Notes: generated by a model from the sequence alone, not told the origin. A DNA stretch of 33,806 bases from Nostoc sp. 'Peltigera membranacea cyanobiont' 210A (GCF_002246015.1 NZ_NOLJ01000010.1:249455-283260); one strand, 5' to 3'. Positions 16,310 to 26,470 are shown, numbered from the stretch's first letter. Made by a program: numbers and translations.

Positions 16310-19300
16310 TTAAAATACTGGAATCTCAATGACAAATTCTGTTCCTTCACCAAGTACAGAATTGCAACTCAAGCTTCCATCATGGGTTTCCTCAACAATT
16401 TGACGAGCGATCGCTAATCCTAATCCCGTTCCTTTCCCAACCTCTTTGGTTGTAAATAGGTGGTCGAAGATCCGCAATCTAATTTCCTCTGACATCCCTT
16501 GACCATTATCTTTCATACGAATTATTACCGTTTGTTCGTTACTGGATACTTCAGTTTGAATCAGTATTTGCTGACGATCGCCTTGCACTTGGGCAAAAGA
16601 ACGCCCCTCAATGGATGCATCGAAGACATCAATTGCATTTGCAAGGATGTTCATAAATACTTGATTTAGCTGTCCTAAAAAGCACTCGACAGGAGGTAAA
16701 TTCCCGTATTCAGTGATGACTTCGATCGCTGGACGTTTTTCGTTAGCTTTGAGGCGATATTTCAAAATTAACAGAGTACTCTCAATCCCTTCATGGAGGT
16801 TACAAGCAACTTTTTCGGCTGTATCGGCTCTGGAGAAGGTGCGGAGACTGGTACTAATATCTTTAATTCGTTCTGAAGCCACCTTCATCGAACTTACTAG
16901 CTTTGGTAAATCTTCAATCAAGAATTCGAGGTCAATTTTTTCGCCATGCTCAATGACTGCGATCGCCGGAGTGGGATGATGTTGTTTAAACAATTGGATA
17001 TGGGCGAGTAAGTCTTGAGTATACTCTTCGGCATTGTGGAGGCTACCTTCCAGAAATCCAATGGGATTATTAATTTCATGTGCCACACCTGCAACCAAAT
17101 TGCCCAAGGTTGCCATTTTTTCGTTTTGCACCATTTGTAATTGAGCTTGCTCAAGTTCTTGCAGCGATCGCTCTAGTTGATGAGCATAATTCTGGTATTC
17201 TTGATAAAGGCGGGCATTTTCTAGAGAGATGGCAGCTTGAGCGCATAGCAGTTGGATAACTTCGGTGCGATCGCGAGTAAATGCACCAATTGTTAGCGGA
17301 TTTTCTAGATATAGCAGCCCAATGATTTTTCCCTGATTTAATATCGGCGTACACAACACACTCTTAGGTTGTTGCTGCATGAAATATGGATCGGCGATAA
17401 AATCAGTTTGTGCTGTTGCATCATCCAGAACAACAGTTTTTAAACTGTGTTTGACAAAGTTCATCAGTGTAATGGGAATATCTTCGCTGGTTGACAGTGG
17501 TACAGATAATAGGGTGACTCCTTCATCAATAGTGGCTATGGCTTCAACCACTAAATTTTCCTGTTTGAGTACAAGTAATGCAGCTTTTTGTGCCCCAGCA
17601 TTTTCCATCACTACTTGCAAAAGTGTAGTGAGTAATTGCTCTAATTCAATTTCACTGGATAGAGCTTGTGAGGCTTTTAAGATGGTGGACAAATCGAGGG
17701 CTTCCGAAATACTGCTGCTAGAAAGGTTTGTGTGGATGGTTTGATTTGGTAATAATGATGCATCGACAGTTGAACTCAGTTGAAAGTGATTAATTTGCCC
17801 TTGTAAGATAGGAATAAGCAGTTGAGGATAGCGTTTTTCTAAGTCTTCAGTTTTAGCTTTAGCGCCCCAACGTGCATAGCAGTAATAAGCTTCTTGCATA
17901 TAAACTTGGGCGATTTTTTCTTTGTCCCAGTTGAGGTAAAACTTCGCCGCTAGTTCATTACTCAAGGCTTCTTCTTGGATATATGCATGTTCTTTCGCTA
18001 GAGTTATGGCGCGATTGTACAATTCCATTGCTTTATTTTTATGCAGCAAAATCCGCTGCCGTTCTGCTTCAACTAAATAAAATTTGTGTTGATGATTCAT
18101 TGGGGCATGATGCGCCCATTTTTTCAGCTTTTTCTGATGGGATGTGACTTTTTTAAGAATCTGTTTTTGCTCATTAGCCGTTGCTGTTGGATAGAGAATT
18201 AGTTGGGTTAACGCCTCATAAAAATAAACTATTGGTACAACTGCTGCCGATGTTACCCCATCTAAATAAGTTATTGCCTGAATTGCTGCCTCAGATGCTC
18301 TGGTATAATTTTCAAACAGGTAGCAAAGTATCAATTCATTGGTATAGCTAAAGCTCAATCCAGTGCGATCGCCTGCTTGCTCTTGTAATGAACGGATAGT
18401 TTGGGCATCATAAACAGCACCTGATAAGTAACTGGGATCGGTAGATTGTCCTAACAAATTCAAGATGGCTTGACGAAATGAATTAATATAAGTCTGGGGT
18501 TTTTCTTGTCTAAAATGGCTGTAGACTTCAGCATAGTCACCCATCTGTTTTTCTAACTCAGCCAATTCTTGCCCTATAAAGTATCCATGAAAACTACAGC
18601 TATAGCTAGCCCAAGCCGCATATTCAATATCTCCGGTTTCTAAACCCACTTGATAGGCTTCAATTAACGGTGCAATTGTGTCTTTAAGGGGTTGATGCCA
18701 GTGATTAATAAATGTTTGAACAATGAAGAAAGTTCTAGCTTTGAATTCCTTGCTATGGAATTTTTCAAGAACTTGTAATGCTAATTGACCAAATTTATAA
18801 CCTGTCTCAATATTTCCCAGAATGCCACACTCAATCAATCCATACCAGGCATAGCCAAATGCAGATGCGGCAGCATTGCCGTACTGCATCGATAAATTGA
18901 CTTCGCTCAAGATTATTGGTGGCAGTAAATCTGGACGAGCAATATAAGCCGTTGAATTCGTACTAGCCAAAATTCGGATTGCTGCTAGTTGTTTATCCCC
19001 AGTCATATTAGGTAAATCAATCAAACTTAAAGGAGATTTACCTACAAATCGTAATTTTGTTTGGGCTAGATTGAGTAATGTTTGTATTTTATTTGCTTGA
19101 TGAGATAGTTTCACACCTAAGAGATTTAGCAGTGCGATCGCAGTCCGAATTGAATCATCAAAACGACTCTGAGCTAAATAAGATTGGATTTGAATCTCAA
19201 TCGATTTCACCTGATCTATTAAGACTTTAGCATGTTGTTGCACTTGCTCAACAAACCCTTCTACCTCGTCAAACTGGCCCATAAGATAGGCTGCCGAAGC

Positions 19301-21742
19301 GGCTTCTTCATACAAGGCTAATGTGAGTGAATACTGTTGTTGCCAGCTATCTTTTCTCAATAGCTGAATACCGCAACTGATATATTCTATTGCATTCGTA
19401 TAAGCAGTAGATAGTTTGGCTTTTTGCCCAGCCAGCAAATTTAACTCTGCTAATTGATCTCGCTCAGACTGTTGAGTTATTAGCTTTACACCAATATTTA
19501 ACTGATTAACAATCTCAAAAATTCTCTCTTCCTGCTTTTGAATCGGTATTTTGCTTAATAGCAGTTGGCCAATTTGCAGATGGATAGATTGCTTTTTTGA
19601 CTCTGGGATCAACGCATAAGCTGCTTGTTGAACGCGATCGTGTAAAAATTTATAGTTTACAGTAAGCGCACTTTGTACTAAATCCTGTGTTTCTCGCCCG
19701 ACATAAAATTTGTAAACTTCACTTTGGGGCAGAATTAATCCCTCTTGTAATGCTTTCCAGAGAAATGTTGCTGTTTCGGTTTCAGAATTTTCAGAAACAA
19801 TTGCCAATGTTGCCAAATCAAATTGATTACCAATACAAGCCGCTAATTTCAAAACATTCTGCGTTGATTCTGATAATTTTCGCAACTGCAATACCATAAA
19901 ATCAACTACATCATCTGTCAGGGCTAACGCCTTCATCTGGGCAATATCACACTGCCAACTGCCGCTATTTAAATCAAATTTAATTAGCTGATCTTGATGC
20001 AGTGCTTTGAAAAATTGTGTACTAAAAAATGGATTACCTTTGGTTTTCTGATATACTAACTGTGTTAAGATTTCTGTAGTTTCTAGCGAACAGTTTAGAG
20101 TATCGGCAACCAATTGATTTAAACTAGCTTCACTCAGCGGTGCTAATGTAATTTTGTTAATAGTAGCATTAGCTTTGGCAATTTCATCTAATGTCAACAT
20201 CAATGGATGGGCAGCAGAAACTTCATTGTCTCGATAAGCTCCAATTAATAATAAATATCCTGAGTTTGACTCATTCATTAGTAACTGGATCAACTTCATT
20301 GATGCTGAATCAGCCCACTGCATATCATCTAAAAATATGACTAGGGGATGTTCTTTGGTAGTGAATACTTGAATAAACCTTTGTAATAATAAATTAAACC
20401 GATTCTGGGCTGCATTTGCTGAAAGTTCCGTTGCCGGTGGTTGTTGGCCAATAATTTGTTCTAGTTCGGGAATTACCTCAAGAATGACTTGCCCCTGATC
20501 GCCCAGCACTTGTAAAATTTTATTTTTCCAAGTTGACAAATGGACATCACTTTCACTCAGCAATTGTCCCATTAAGTCTCGAAACGCCTGCACAAAAGCA
20601 AAAAAGGGAATATTCCGATTAAATTGGTCAAATTTGCCTTTGATGAAGTAGCCCCGCTGCCGGACAATGGGTTTGTGAACCTCGTTAACAATTGCTGTTT
20701 TACCAATACCAGAAAAACCAGCCACCAGCATTAATTCCGTCTGATTGTTGGTAACACGTTCAAATGCTTTGAGCAGAGTTTCAACTTCATGCTCGCGACC
20801 ATAGAGTTTTTCTGGGATAATAAAGCGATCGCACACATCCCGTTGAGCAATTGGGAAACTTGCAATTTTCCCCGTCTCCTTGAGTTGAGCCAAACAATTT
20901 TCTAAATCATATTTTAGCCCGAATGCGCTCTGATAGCGGTCTTCAGCATTTTTCGCCATCAGTTTCATCACGATATCACACAGAACTTGAGGAATCTCTT
21001 TCCTATTCCCTGTTCCCTGTCCCCTCTCCCCTAAAAGTGGTGGAAGTTTGGCAATATGACAATGCACCAATTCCATCGGATCGTGCGATTGAAATGGTAA
21101 TTCCCTTGATAGCAGCTCATAAAAAGTTACACCTAAAGAATAAAAATCAGTACGGTAATCAATCCCCCGATTCATTCGTCCGGTTTGCTCTGGAGACAAA
21201 TAGCCGAGTGTTCCTTCTAATACATTAGGACTCATCAGGATTTGAGTTTCTCGTGGCAGCAGAGATGCAATACTAAAGTCAATTAACTTAACTTCTTTAG
21301 TTTCTGGATTAATTAAAACATTGGCGGGTTTAATATCTTTGTGAATAATCCGATGATGAATTAGGATATCTAATGCATCACACAGAGCGATCGCTAAAAG
21401 TAAAAATTCTTGTAAAGACACCATATTTGCCGTCTGGTAACAAGCAAAATAATCTTTCAGAGAAATCCCACCAAAATCTTCCATTACCAACGCATAACCA
21501 TTTTGATACGCCTCCAGACTGTAGGTTTGGACGATCGCAGATGAGTTAAGATTTTTGGCAATTGTGTACTGATTGCGAAACTGCAACAGATCGCTGAAAC
21601 TGGGATATGAATTTTTTAGCAGTTTAATTACTACAGGTAATGAGTCAGTTTCTCGATACCCTCGATAAACTAGAGTTCTAGAACCATTGTAGATTTCTTC
21701 AGTTATGTCGTATCCGGGAATACTGACCATGCTGCTGACCAT
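16310..21742 (-). CDS. Giant Ser/Thr kinase - AAA ATPase - GAF - histidine kinase
   Basis: This 1810-residue multidomain signalling protein is of the type frequent in Nostoc (the HstK-like class). Residues about 10-270 are a Ser/Thr kinase with the catalytic loop HKDIKPAN near 135; the usual DFG appears as DFS (LIDFSIASLL). An AAA-type ATPase follows, with a Walker A near 344 (GFSGIGKT) and a Walker B near 471 (VIFLDDMQWAD). A long helical, repeat-like region runs from about 600 to 1330. A GAF domain covers about 1365-1515. The C-terminus is a histidine kinase with H1555 (AGVAHEINNP), an N box (NILANAIDVFD) and G boxes DNGQGMS and GTGLGLAIA. No membrane helix is visible. The first methionine (21742) and M5 are both possible starts. 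The gene is monocistronic here; input and target are unknown. Confidence 0.93.
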   Translation of the reverse strand: MVSSMVSIPGYDITEEIYNGSRTLVYRGYRETDSLPVVIKLLKNSYPSFSDLLQFRNQYTIAKNLNSSAIVQTYSLEAYQNGYALVMEDFGGISLKDYFACYQTANMVSLQEFLLLAIALCDALDILIHHRIIHKDIKPANVLINPETKEVKLIDFSIASLLPRETQILMSPNVLEGTLGYLSPEQTGRMNRGIDYRTDFYSLGVTFYELLSRELPFQSHDPMELVHCHIAKLPPLLGERGQGTGNRKEIPQVLCDIVMKLMAKNAEDRYQSAFGLKYDLENCLAQLKETGKIASFPIAQRDVCDRFIIPEKLYGREHEVETLLKAFERVTNNQTELMLVAGFSGIGKTAIVNEVHKPIVRQRGYFIKGKFDQFNRNIPFFAFVQAFRDLMGQLLSESDVHLSTWKNKILQVLGDQGQVILEVIPELEQIIGQQPPATELSANAAQNRFNLLLQRFIQVFTTKEHPLVIFLDDMQWADSASMKLIQLLMNESNSGYLLLIGAYRDNEVSAAHPLMLTLDEIAKANATINKITLAPLSEASLNQLVADTLNCSLETTEILTQLVYQKTKGNPFFSTQFFKALHQDQLIKFDLNSGSWQCDIAQMKALALTDDVVDFMVLQLRKLSESTQNVLKLAACIGNQFDLATLAIVSENSETETATFLWKALQEGLILPQSEVYKFYVGRETQDLVQSALTVNYKFLHDRVQQAAYALIPESKKQSIHLQIGQLLLSKIPIQKQEERIFEIVNQLNIGVKLITQQSERDQLAELNLLAGQKAKLSTAYTNAIEYISCGIQLLRKDSWQQQYSLTLALYEEAASAAYLMGQFDEVEGFVEQVQQHAKVLIDQVKSIEIQIQSYLAQSRFDDSIRTAIALLNLLGVKLSHQANKIQTLLNLAQTKLRFVGKSPLSLIDLPNMTGDKQLAAIRILASTNSTAYIARPDLLPPIILSEVNLSMQYGNAAASAFGYAWYGLIECGILGNIETGYKFGQLALQVLEKFHSKEFKARTFFIVQTFINHWHQPLKDTIAPLIEAYQVGLETGDIEYAAWASYSCSFHGYFIGQELAELEKQMGDYAEVYSHFRQEKPQTYINSFRQAILNLLGQSTDPSYLSGAVYDAQTIRSLQEQAGDRTGLSFSYTNELILCYLFENYTRASEAAIQAITYLDGVTSAAVVPIVYFYEALTQLILYPTATANEQKQILKKVTSHQKKLKKWAHHAPMNHQHKFYLVEAERQRILLHKNKAMELYNRAITLAKEHAYIQEEALSNELAAKFYLNWDKEKIAQVYMQEAYYCYARWGAKAKTEDLEKRYPQLLIPILQGQINHFQLSSTVDASLLPNQTIHTNLSSSSISEALDLSTILKASQALSSEIELEQLLTTLLQVVMENAGAQKAALLVLKQENLVVEAIATIDEGVTLLSVPLSTSEDIPITLMNFVKHSLKTVVLDDATAQTDFIADPYFMQQQPKSVLCTPILNQGKIIGLLYLENPLTIGAFTRDRTEVIQLLCAQAAISLENARLYQEYQNYAHQLERSLQELEQAQLQMVQNEKMATLGNLVAGVAHEINNPIGFLEGSLHNAEEYTQDLLAHIQLFKQHHPTPAIAVIEHGEKIDLEFLIEDLPKLVSSMKVASERIKDISTSLRTFSRADTAEKVACNLHEGIESTLLILKYRLKANEKRPAIEVITEYGNLPPVECFLGQLNQVFMNILANAIDVFDASIEGRSFAQVQGDRQQILIQTEVSSNEQTVIIRMKDNGQGMSEEIRLRIFDHLFTTKEVGKGTGLGLAIARQIVEETHDGSLSCNSVLGEGTEFVIEIPVF

Positions 21743-22046
21743 ACTGCTAAACCGTGGTAATTTCTGAATTTATTGTTCCCAAATCAGTAACGCCAGTTTA
21801 TGTGTGTCTTTTGAGACAAGTCACAGGGGCAAATCATCGCAGTAGATAGAACTGTATTTGATGTCCCAAATTCAAAGCAGAATAGCCGTTCAGAAACGAG
21901 AACATCTTCCTAGAAGAAAAAAAAGTTGTTAGAAAAGCCTTAAATAATACTCCACGAAGAAACCAAAGGAAAAAGGTGAGAAAAAACCCACCTCCTCGGA
22001 ATCGATATGATAGACAAGTAAATAAAAATTAAAAAATATTTATCGA
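21743..22046. other. Divergent intergenic region
   Basis: These 304 bases separate the minus-strand kinase from the plus-strand transporter and should hold both promoters. I see no small gene. The part before 22047 is A-rich and lacks a clear Shine-Dalgarno. Confidence 0.45.
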
Positions 22047-23462
22047 ATGGTAGATCAATCATCTGGCTTGTCCAAGGTCAAAGACTCATTAACACAAAAA
22101 ATCTTCTTGGGTAATGAACCAAATGCGGAGTTAATTGCAATTCTCACCGTTTACTTTGTTCAAGGAATTTTAGGGCTATCGCGTCTAGCCGTTAGCTTTT
22201 TCCTCAAAGATGAACTAATGCTGAGTCCAGTCCAGGTGTCGGCGCTATTGGGAATTGTCTTCCTACCTTGGATGATCAAGCCGGTGTTTGGTTTTATCTC
22301 TGATGGCTTGCCTATATTTGGCTATCGTCGCCGTCCTTACTTGATTTTATCGGGGATACTGGGAACTGCTTCTTGGATGAGTCTGGCCACAATAGTTAAT
22401 ACTAGCTGGGCAGCTACCTTAGCGATCGCTCTTAGTTCTCTTAGTGTCGCCATGAGTGATGTCATCGTTGACTCGCTAGTTGTAGAACGAGCCAGAGACG
22501 AATCGCAAGCAAAAGCGGGTTCACTACAATCTCTCTGCTGGGGTGCTTCTGCGATCGGAGGTTTAATAACAGCCTACTCTAGCGGTCTACTACTCCAATA
22601 CTTTACTACCCGTACCGTCTTTGGGATTACCGCTTTATTTCCGCTGATCGTTTCAGGGGTGGCTTGGTTAATTGCTGAGTCCCCCGTTAACCAAGATGCT
22701 GAAGATAGTAATCAGACCAACCCTTTACCAATCAAACATCAACTGGAGCAGCTACGCCAAGCCATTAGTCAAAAAACAATTTGGCTACCAATGGCATTTA
22801 TCTTCATCTGGCAAGCTACCCCAAATGCTGAATCAGCCTTTTTCTACTTCTCTACCAACGAACTTCACTTTGAACCAGAATTCTTGGGGCGAGTAAACTT
22901 GGTGGGAAGTTTTGCTTCTTTGGCAGGTGTTTGGATTTTTCAACGTTTCCTCAAAAGCATCCCTTTTCGCGTGATTTTTGCTTGGAGTACTGTCCTTTCG
23001 TCACTTTTGGGGATGACGATGCTGTTGTTGGTGACTCACACAAACAGGCTATTGGGTATAGATGACCACTGGTTTAGTTTGGGTGATAGCCTGATTCTGA
23101 CTGTGATGGGGAAAATTGTCTTTATGCAAGTGATGGTTCTAGCAGCAAGGCTTTGTCCTTCTGGAGTAGAAGCAACATTATTTGCCTTGTTAATGTCAGT
23201 CTATAATTCAGCCGGAACAGTTTCTCAAGCATTCGGGGCATTAATCACGTATTGGCTGGGGATCACCGCAACAAACTTTGAGTCACTTTGGCTATTGGTG
23301 CTAATTACTAATCTCAGCACCCTATTACCCCTACCATTTATCAACTGGCTACCTGCTGCTGAAGAACAAACTGAGACATTCAAAGATGGGGAAGAAGCGT
23401 TTTTGCCAGATTTGATGTCTGAATTGGTACTGAGAGAACCAGAGTCGAAAATAGTCGAATAG
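22047..23462 (+). CDS. Folate-biopterin-type (FBT/BT1) MFS transporter
   Basis: This 471-residue integral membrane protein has about twelve hydrophobic helices. The N-terminal half contains the loop motif GFISDGLPIFGYRRRPYLIL and the following segment MSDVIVDSLVVERAR, both typical of the folate-biopterin transporter family, whose cyanobacterial members are related to plant plastid folate carriers. Substrate import across the cytoplasmic membrane is expected; folates or pterins are the family expectation, not shown here. The C-terminal 35 residues are hydrophilic and acidic. A carotenoid oxygenase gene follows on the same strand but 349 bases away, across a repeat block, so an operon is doubtful. 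The length is normal for the family. Confidence 0.88.
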   Translation: MVDQSSGLSKVKDSLTQKIFLGNEPNAELIAILTVYFVQGILGLSRLAVSFFLKDELMLSPVQVSALLGIVFLPWMIKPVFGFISDGLPIFGYRRRPYLILSGILGTASWMSLATIVNTSWAATLAIALSSLSVAMSDVIVDSLVVERARDESQAKAGSLQSLCWGASAIGGLITAYSSGLLLQYFTTRTVFGITALFPLIVSGVAWLIAESPVNQDAEDSNQTNPLPIKHQLEQLRQAISQKTIWLPMAFIFIWQATPNAESAFFYFSTNELHFEPEFLGRVNLVGSFASLAGVWIFQRFLKSIPFRVIFAWSTVLSSLLGMTMLLLVTHTNRLLGIDDHWFSLGDSLILTVMGKIVFMQVMVLAARLCPSGVEATLFALLMSVYNSAGTVSQAFGALITYWLGITATNFESLWLLVLITNLSTLLPLPFINWLPAAEEQTETFKDGEEAFLPDLMSELVLREPESKIVE

Positions 23463-23811
23463 TGTCAAAAGAAGCAGGGGAGCAGCACTTCGGCTACGCT
23501 CAGTGACCGAGGAGCAGGGAGCAAGGGGGAGGGACTGAGACGGAGCTTGTACTCCGCCCCAGTCAAGCGACCACCGAAGGAGGGGGTTGTACCCATGTTC
23601 CAATGCAGCTTCACGGCTTCTCTGCGAGACGCTGCGCGAACGGGGCAGGGATTGCTCCCCCTGCTCCCAGCTAAGTGCCCCTCCGCCTCTTCGGTAATAA
23701 ATCTCACCCGGAGTCGAGGTAGTGTCCTGCCTTCGCGTTGTAGTAAAGCTGCAAAAAAATTCTTTTTAGCTGTTACATTTTCGTCCAAAATAACAAGAAA
23801 AAACAAAGTAT
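23463..23811. repeat. Compound block of Nostoc-type dispersed repeats
   Basis: This spacer is GC-rich compared with other spacers and largely repetitive. GAGCAGGGAGCAAGGGGGAG near 23511 has an imperfect inverted partner, TTGCTCCCCCTGCTCCC, near 23653. The unit at 23615-23644 is the reverse complement of part of the repeat at 14717-14735. Overlapping open frames on both strands are products of the repeats, not genes. The last 100 bases before 23812 are AT-rich and may hold the promoter of the oxygenase gene. Confidence 0.55.
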
Positions 23812-25308
23812 ATGCGTTTGAAAAGTCAAGAAACCCCAGTTACAGAAAAATCCTACACTCGTGCAGACTGGCAAGGAGGATATCAATCTCTTACCCAAGA
23901 GTTTGATTATTGGATTGATGATATAGAAGGACAAATCCCCACAGAGTTACAAGGTACGTTGTTTAGAAATGGCCCCGGTTTGCTGGATGTGAATGGGCAG
24001 TTTCTTCATCATCCGTTTGATGGGGATGGGATGATTAGCAAAATTACTTTTACCAACGGTCGTGCCCATTTTCGCAACCGCTTTGTCCGCACAACTGGCT
24101 ATTTAGCAGAGCAAAAGGCGGGAAAAATTCTCTATCGTGGTACTTTTGGTACTCAAAAACCCGGCGGTTGGCTAGCGAATATCTTTGACTTCAAACTCAA
24201 AAATATCGCCAATACAAATGTTATCTATTGGGGTGGAAAACTGCTAGCAATGTGGGAAGCGGCTGAACCATATCGCCTCGATCCCTATACTCTTGAAACC
24301 TTGGGGAATGAATATTTTAATGGTGCTTTGTCAGCAGGTGAAGCTTTCGCTGCACATCCCCGTTTGGAAAAAAATTGTGAGCAAGATGGGGGCGCACCTT
24401 GCCTAGTAAATTTCTCAACTAAACCAGGATTATCTACCACAATTAATATTTTTGAGCTAAACTCAGCAGGTGAAATTGTGAGACAGCAGGCTCATAAGGT
24501 TCCAGGTTTCTGTTTCATTCACGATTTTGTGATTACTCCCAATTACTGCATCTTCTTTCAAAATCCTGTCACCTTTAATCCCATACCTTTCGCCTTGGGA
24601 ATACGTGCGGCGGGAGAATGTATCAAATTTCAGCCAAATAAGCCAACTCAAATTCTAATTATTCCCCGTTTCCCCAAAGAAGAGCAAGAAAAGATAAAAA
24701 CTCTGGAAACTCAGTCGGGTTTCGTCTTCCACCACGTTAATGCTTTTGAGGTAGGAGAGGAAGTTAGGATTGACTCCATTTGCTACCAAGATTTATTAAA
24801 AGTTGAACCTAAAAGTGATTTTCGACAAGTTGATTTTGAAGCGTCTTCACCTGGGCAACTTTGGCGATTTTATCTGAATCTAAAGGATGGGACAGTCCGG
24901 CAGGAATTGATTGATAGCCGTTGTTGTGAATTTCCCAGTATACATCCGGCGAATGTGGGAGGTTCTTATCGATATCTATATATAGGTGCGGCTCATGCGG
25001 AGACTGGTAATGCTCCCTTACAAGCATTGCTGAAAATTGATTTAGAGTCTGGAGAAAGACAACTTTGGAGTGCTGCACCCCGTGGTTTTGTCGGTGAACC
25101 GATTTTTGTCCCGCGCCCAGGTTCTGAAAAGGAAGATGATGGTTGGGTATTAGCTTTGGTTTATGATGCTGCCCATCACCGCTCAGATTTGGTAATTTTA
25201 GATGCTAGTGATTTCTCTAAAGGAGCAATTTCGCGGCTACATCTGAAGCATCATATCCCCTATGGTCTACATGGGAGCTTTACTTCTGAGGTTTTTGGGG
25301 AAATTTGA
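23812..25308 (+). CDS. Carotenoid cleavage oxygenase (apocarotenoid-15,15'-oxygenase-like)
   Basis: This 498-residue member of the RPE65/carotenoid oxygenase family cleaves a conjugated carotenoid or apocarotenoid double bond with O2 and non-haem Fe(II). The four iron-ligand histidines are all recognisable: H182 (AAHPRLEK), H237 (CFIHDFV), H307 or H308 (VFHHVNAF) and H487 (YGLHGSF). Second-shell acids are visible at E150 (WEAAEP), E373 (CEFPSIHP) and E429 (GEPIFVPRP). The N-terminus has the family motifs LQGTLFRNGPG and HPFDGDGM. Length fits the cyanobacterial apocarotenal oxygenases that make retinal, but the exact substrate cannot be read from sequence. No signal peptide is seen. Its stop lies 4 bases from the stop of convergent kdpD. 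Confidence 0.92.
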   Translation: MRLKSQETPVTEKSYTRADWQGGYQSLTQEFDYWIDDIEGQIPTELQGTLFRNGPGLLDVNGQFLHHPFDGDGMISKITFTNGRAHFRNRFVRTTGYLAEQKAGKILYRGTFGTQKPGGWLANIFDFKLKNIANTNVIYWGGKLLAMWEAAEPYRLDPYTLETLGNEYFNGALSAGEAFAAHPRLEKNCEQDGGAPCLVNFSTKPGLSTTINIFELNSAGEIVRQQAHKVPGFCFIHDFVITPNYCIFFQNPVTFNPIPFALGIRAAGECIKFQPNKPTQILIIPRFPKEEQEKIKTLETQSGFVFHHVNAFEVGEEVRIDSICYQDLLKVEPKSDFRQVDFEASSPGQLWRFYLNLKDGTVRQELIDSRCCEFPSIHPANVGGSYRYLYIGAAHAETGNAPLQALLKIDLESGERQLWSAAPRGFVGEPIFVPRPGSEKEDDGWVLALVYDAAHHRSDLVILDASDFSKGAISRLHLKHHIPYGLHGSFTSEVFGEI

Positions 25309-25312
25309 TCGC

Positions 25313-26470
25313 TTATTTGGGTGAAACCATTTTTTCGCTGGCAATGATATGCAAATCTATATTTTTGAGCAAGCGTACCAATTTTTGCGTCAAAGATCCT
25401 TTGAGGAGCATTTGCCAGCGCGATCGCTGACTTTCTCCAATTACAATTTGGGTGATACGATGTCTCTCGGCGACTTCAGCGATCGCATTAGCTATATTAC
25501 TGTTGCTAACACGAAGAAAAGTACCTTCAAATTCTTTACAAAGCTTTTCACAAGTGTGGATGTGTAAGCTTTCCTCCTTAGTGAGGAAGCGTTCTGGATC
25601 GGCAACAAACAAGGTATAAAGCGGCGCATTCATATAGTTAGCCAATCTCGCACCCCGACGTAACAGCTGCACTGAGTTGGGATAAGTGGAAACACACACC
25701 AAAACCCGCTCGTGAATATTACAAAATTGCCCATTGGGAGTAGAAGCGATCGCATTTCCTTCCACGTTGTCTGCTACTTCCCGCAAAGCCAACTCCCGCA
25801 AAGCAATCAGGTTACGGCGTTGGAAAAAATTATCGAGGGATTGTTGGATTTTTTCTGGTGCATAAATCTTGCCTTCTAATAACCGTTCTTGCAGTGTTTC
25901 CGGTGTGACATCTATTACCACTATTTCATCTGCTTCATCCAGAATCCTGTCAGGAACTCGCTCCCGGACTACCACACCTGTAATTCTGGCTACTAAGTCA
26001 TTGAGACTTTCCAAATGTTGCACATTCATTGTGGAGTAGACATCAATCCCGGCTGCCAAAACTACTTCTACATCTTCGTAGCGCTTTTCGCGTGGCGAAC
26101 CAGGGACATTGGTATGGGCAAGTTCATCGATTAAGACTAATTGGGGCGATCGCTTTAAAATAGTATCTGTATCCATATCTGTCAGCGTCAACTCACCGCG
26201 AGGATATTTCTTACGGGGTATAATTTCCAGTCCCTCTGCCTTTTCAGCTGTCTCCTTGCGTCCGTGGGTTTCCAAAAGCCCAACGACGACATCAATTCCT
26301 TCCTGTTTGAATGCGTGTCCCTCTTCCAGCATTCGGTAGGTTTTGCCTACTCCAGGAGCCATACCAATAAAGATTTTATGCTTACCCCGCCGTCGTGCCG
26401 GATAAAGCGAGTAACTTGCAGAATTTAAAGGCACATTTGCAGCTGAACCAGTATTAGTATTATCTGACAT
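25313..26470 (-). CDS. kdpD: KdpD-like protein lacking the histidine kinase half
   Basis: This 385-residue protein matches only the N-terminal cytoplasmic part of KdpD. Residues about 28-235 are the KdpD nucleotide-binding domain with Walker A GMAPGVGKT at 36-44 and a conserved LIDELAHTNVPGSPREKRYE. Residues about 245-380 are a universal-stress (UspA-like) domain starting near VLVCVSTYPNS. The membrane helices, GAF and kinase domains of full KdpD are absent, and the frame ends cleanly. Short KdpD proteins of this kind are known from heterocystous cyanobacteria, so this is probably the native form. I chose ATG at 26470 (AGGAG eight bases upstream) rather than GTG at 26479. It is the last gene of the operon, 61 bases after kdpC. 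It may sense K+, ATP or c-di-AMP, by family analogy. Confidence 0.9.
   Translation of the reverse strand: MSDNTNTGSAANVPLNSASYSLYPARRRGKHKIFIGMAPGVGKTYRMLEEGHAFKQEGIDVVVGLLETHGRKETAEKAEGLEIIPRKKYPRGELTLTDMDTDTILKRSPQLVLIDELAHTNVPGSPREKRYEDVEVVLAAGIDVYSTMNVQHLESLNDLVARITGVVVRERVPDRILDEADEIVVIDVTPETLQERLLEGKIYAPEKIQQSLDNFFQRRNLIALRELALREVADNVEGNAIASTPNGQFCNIHERVLVCVSTYPNSVQLLRRGARLANYMNAPLYTLFVADPERFLTKEESLHIHTCEKLCKEFEGTFLRVSNSNIANAIAEVAERHRITQIVIGESQRSRWQMLLKGSLTQKLVRLLKNIDLHIIASEKMVSPK

Noticed and set aside
23465..23906. Overlapping open frames on both strands between the transporter and the oxygenase
   Set aside because: They are produced by GC-rich dispersed repeats and overlap the start of the oxygenase gene.
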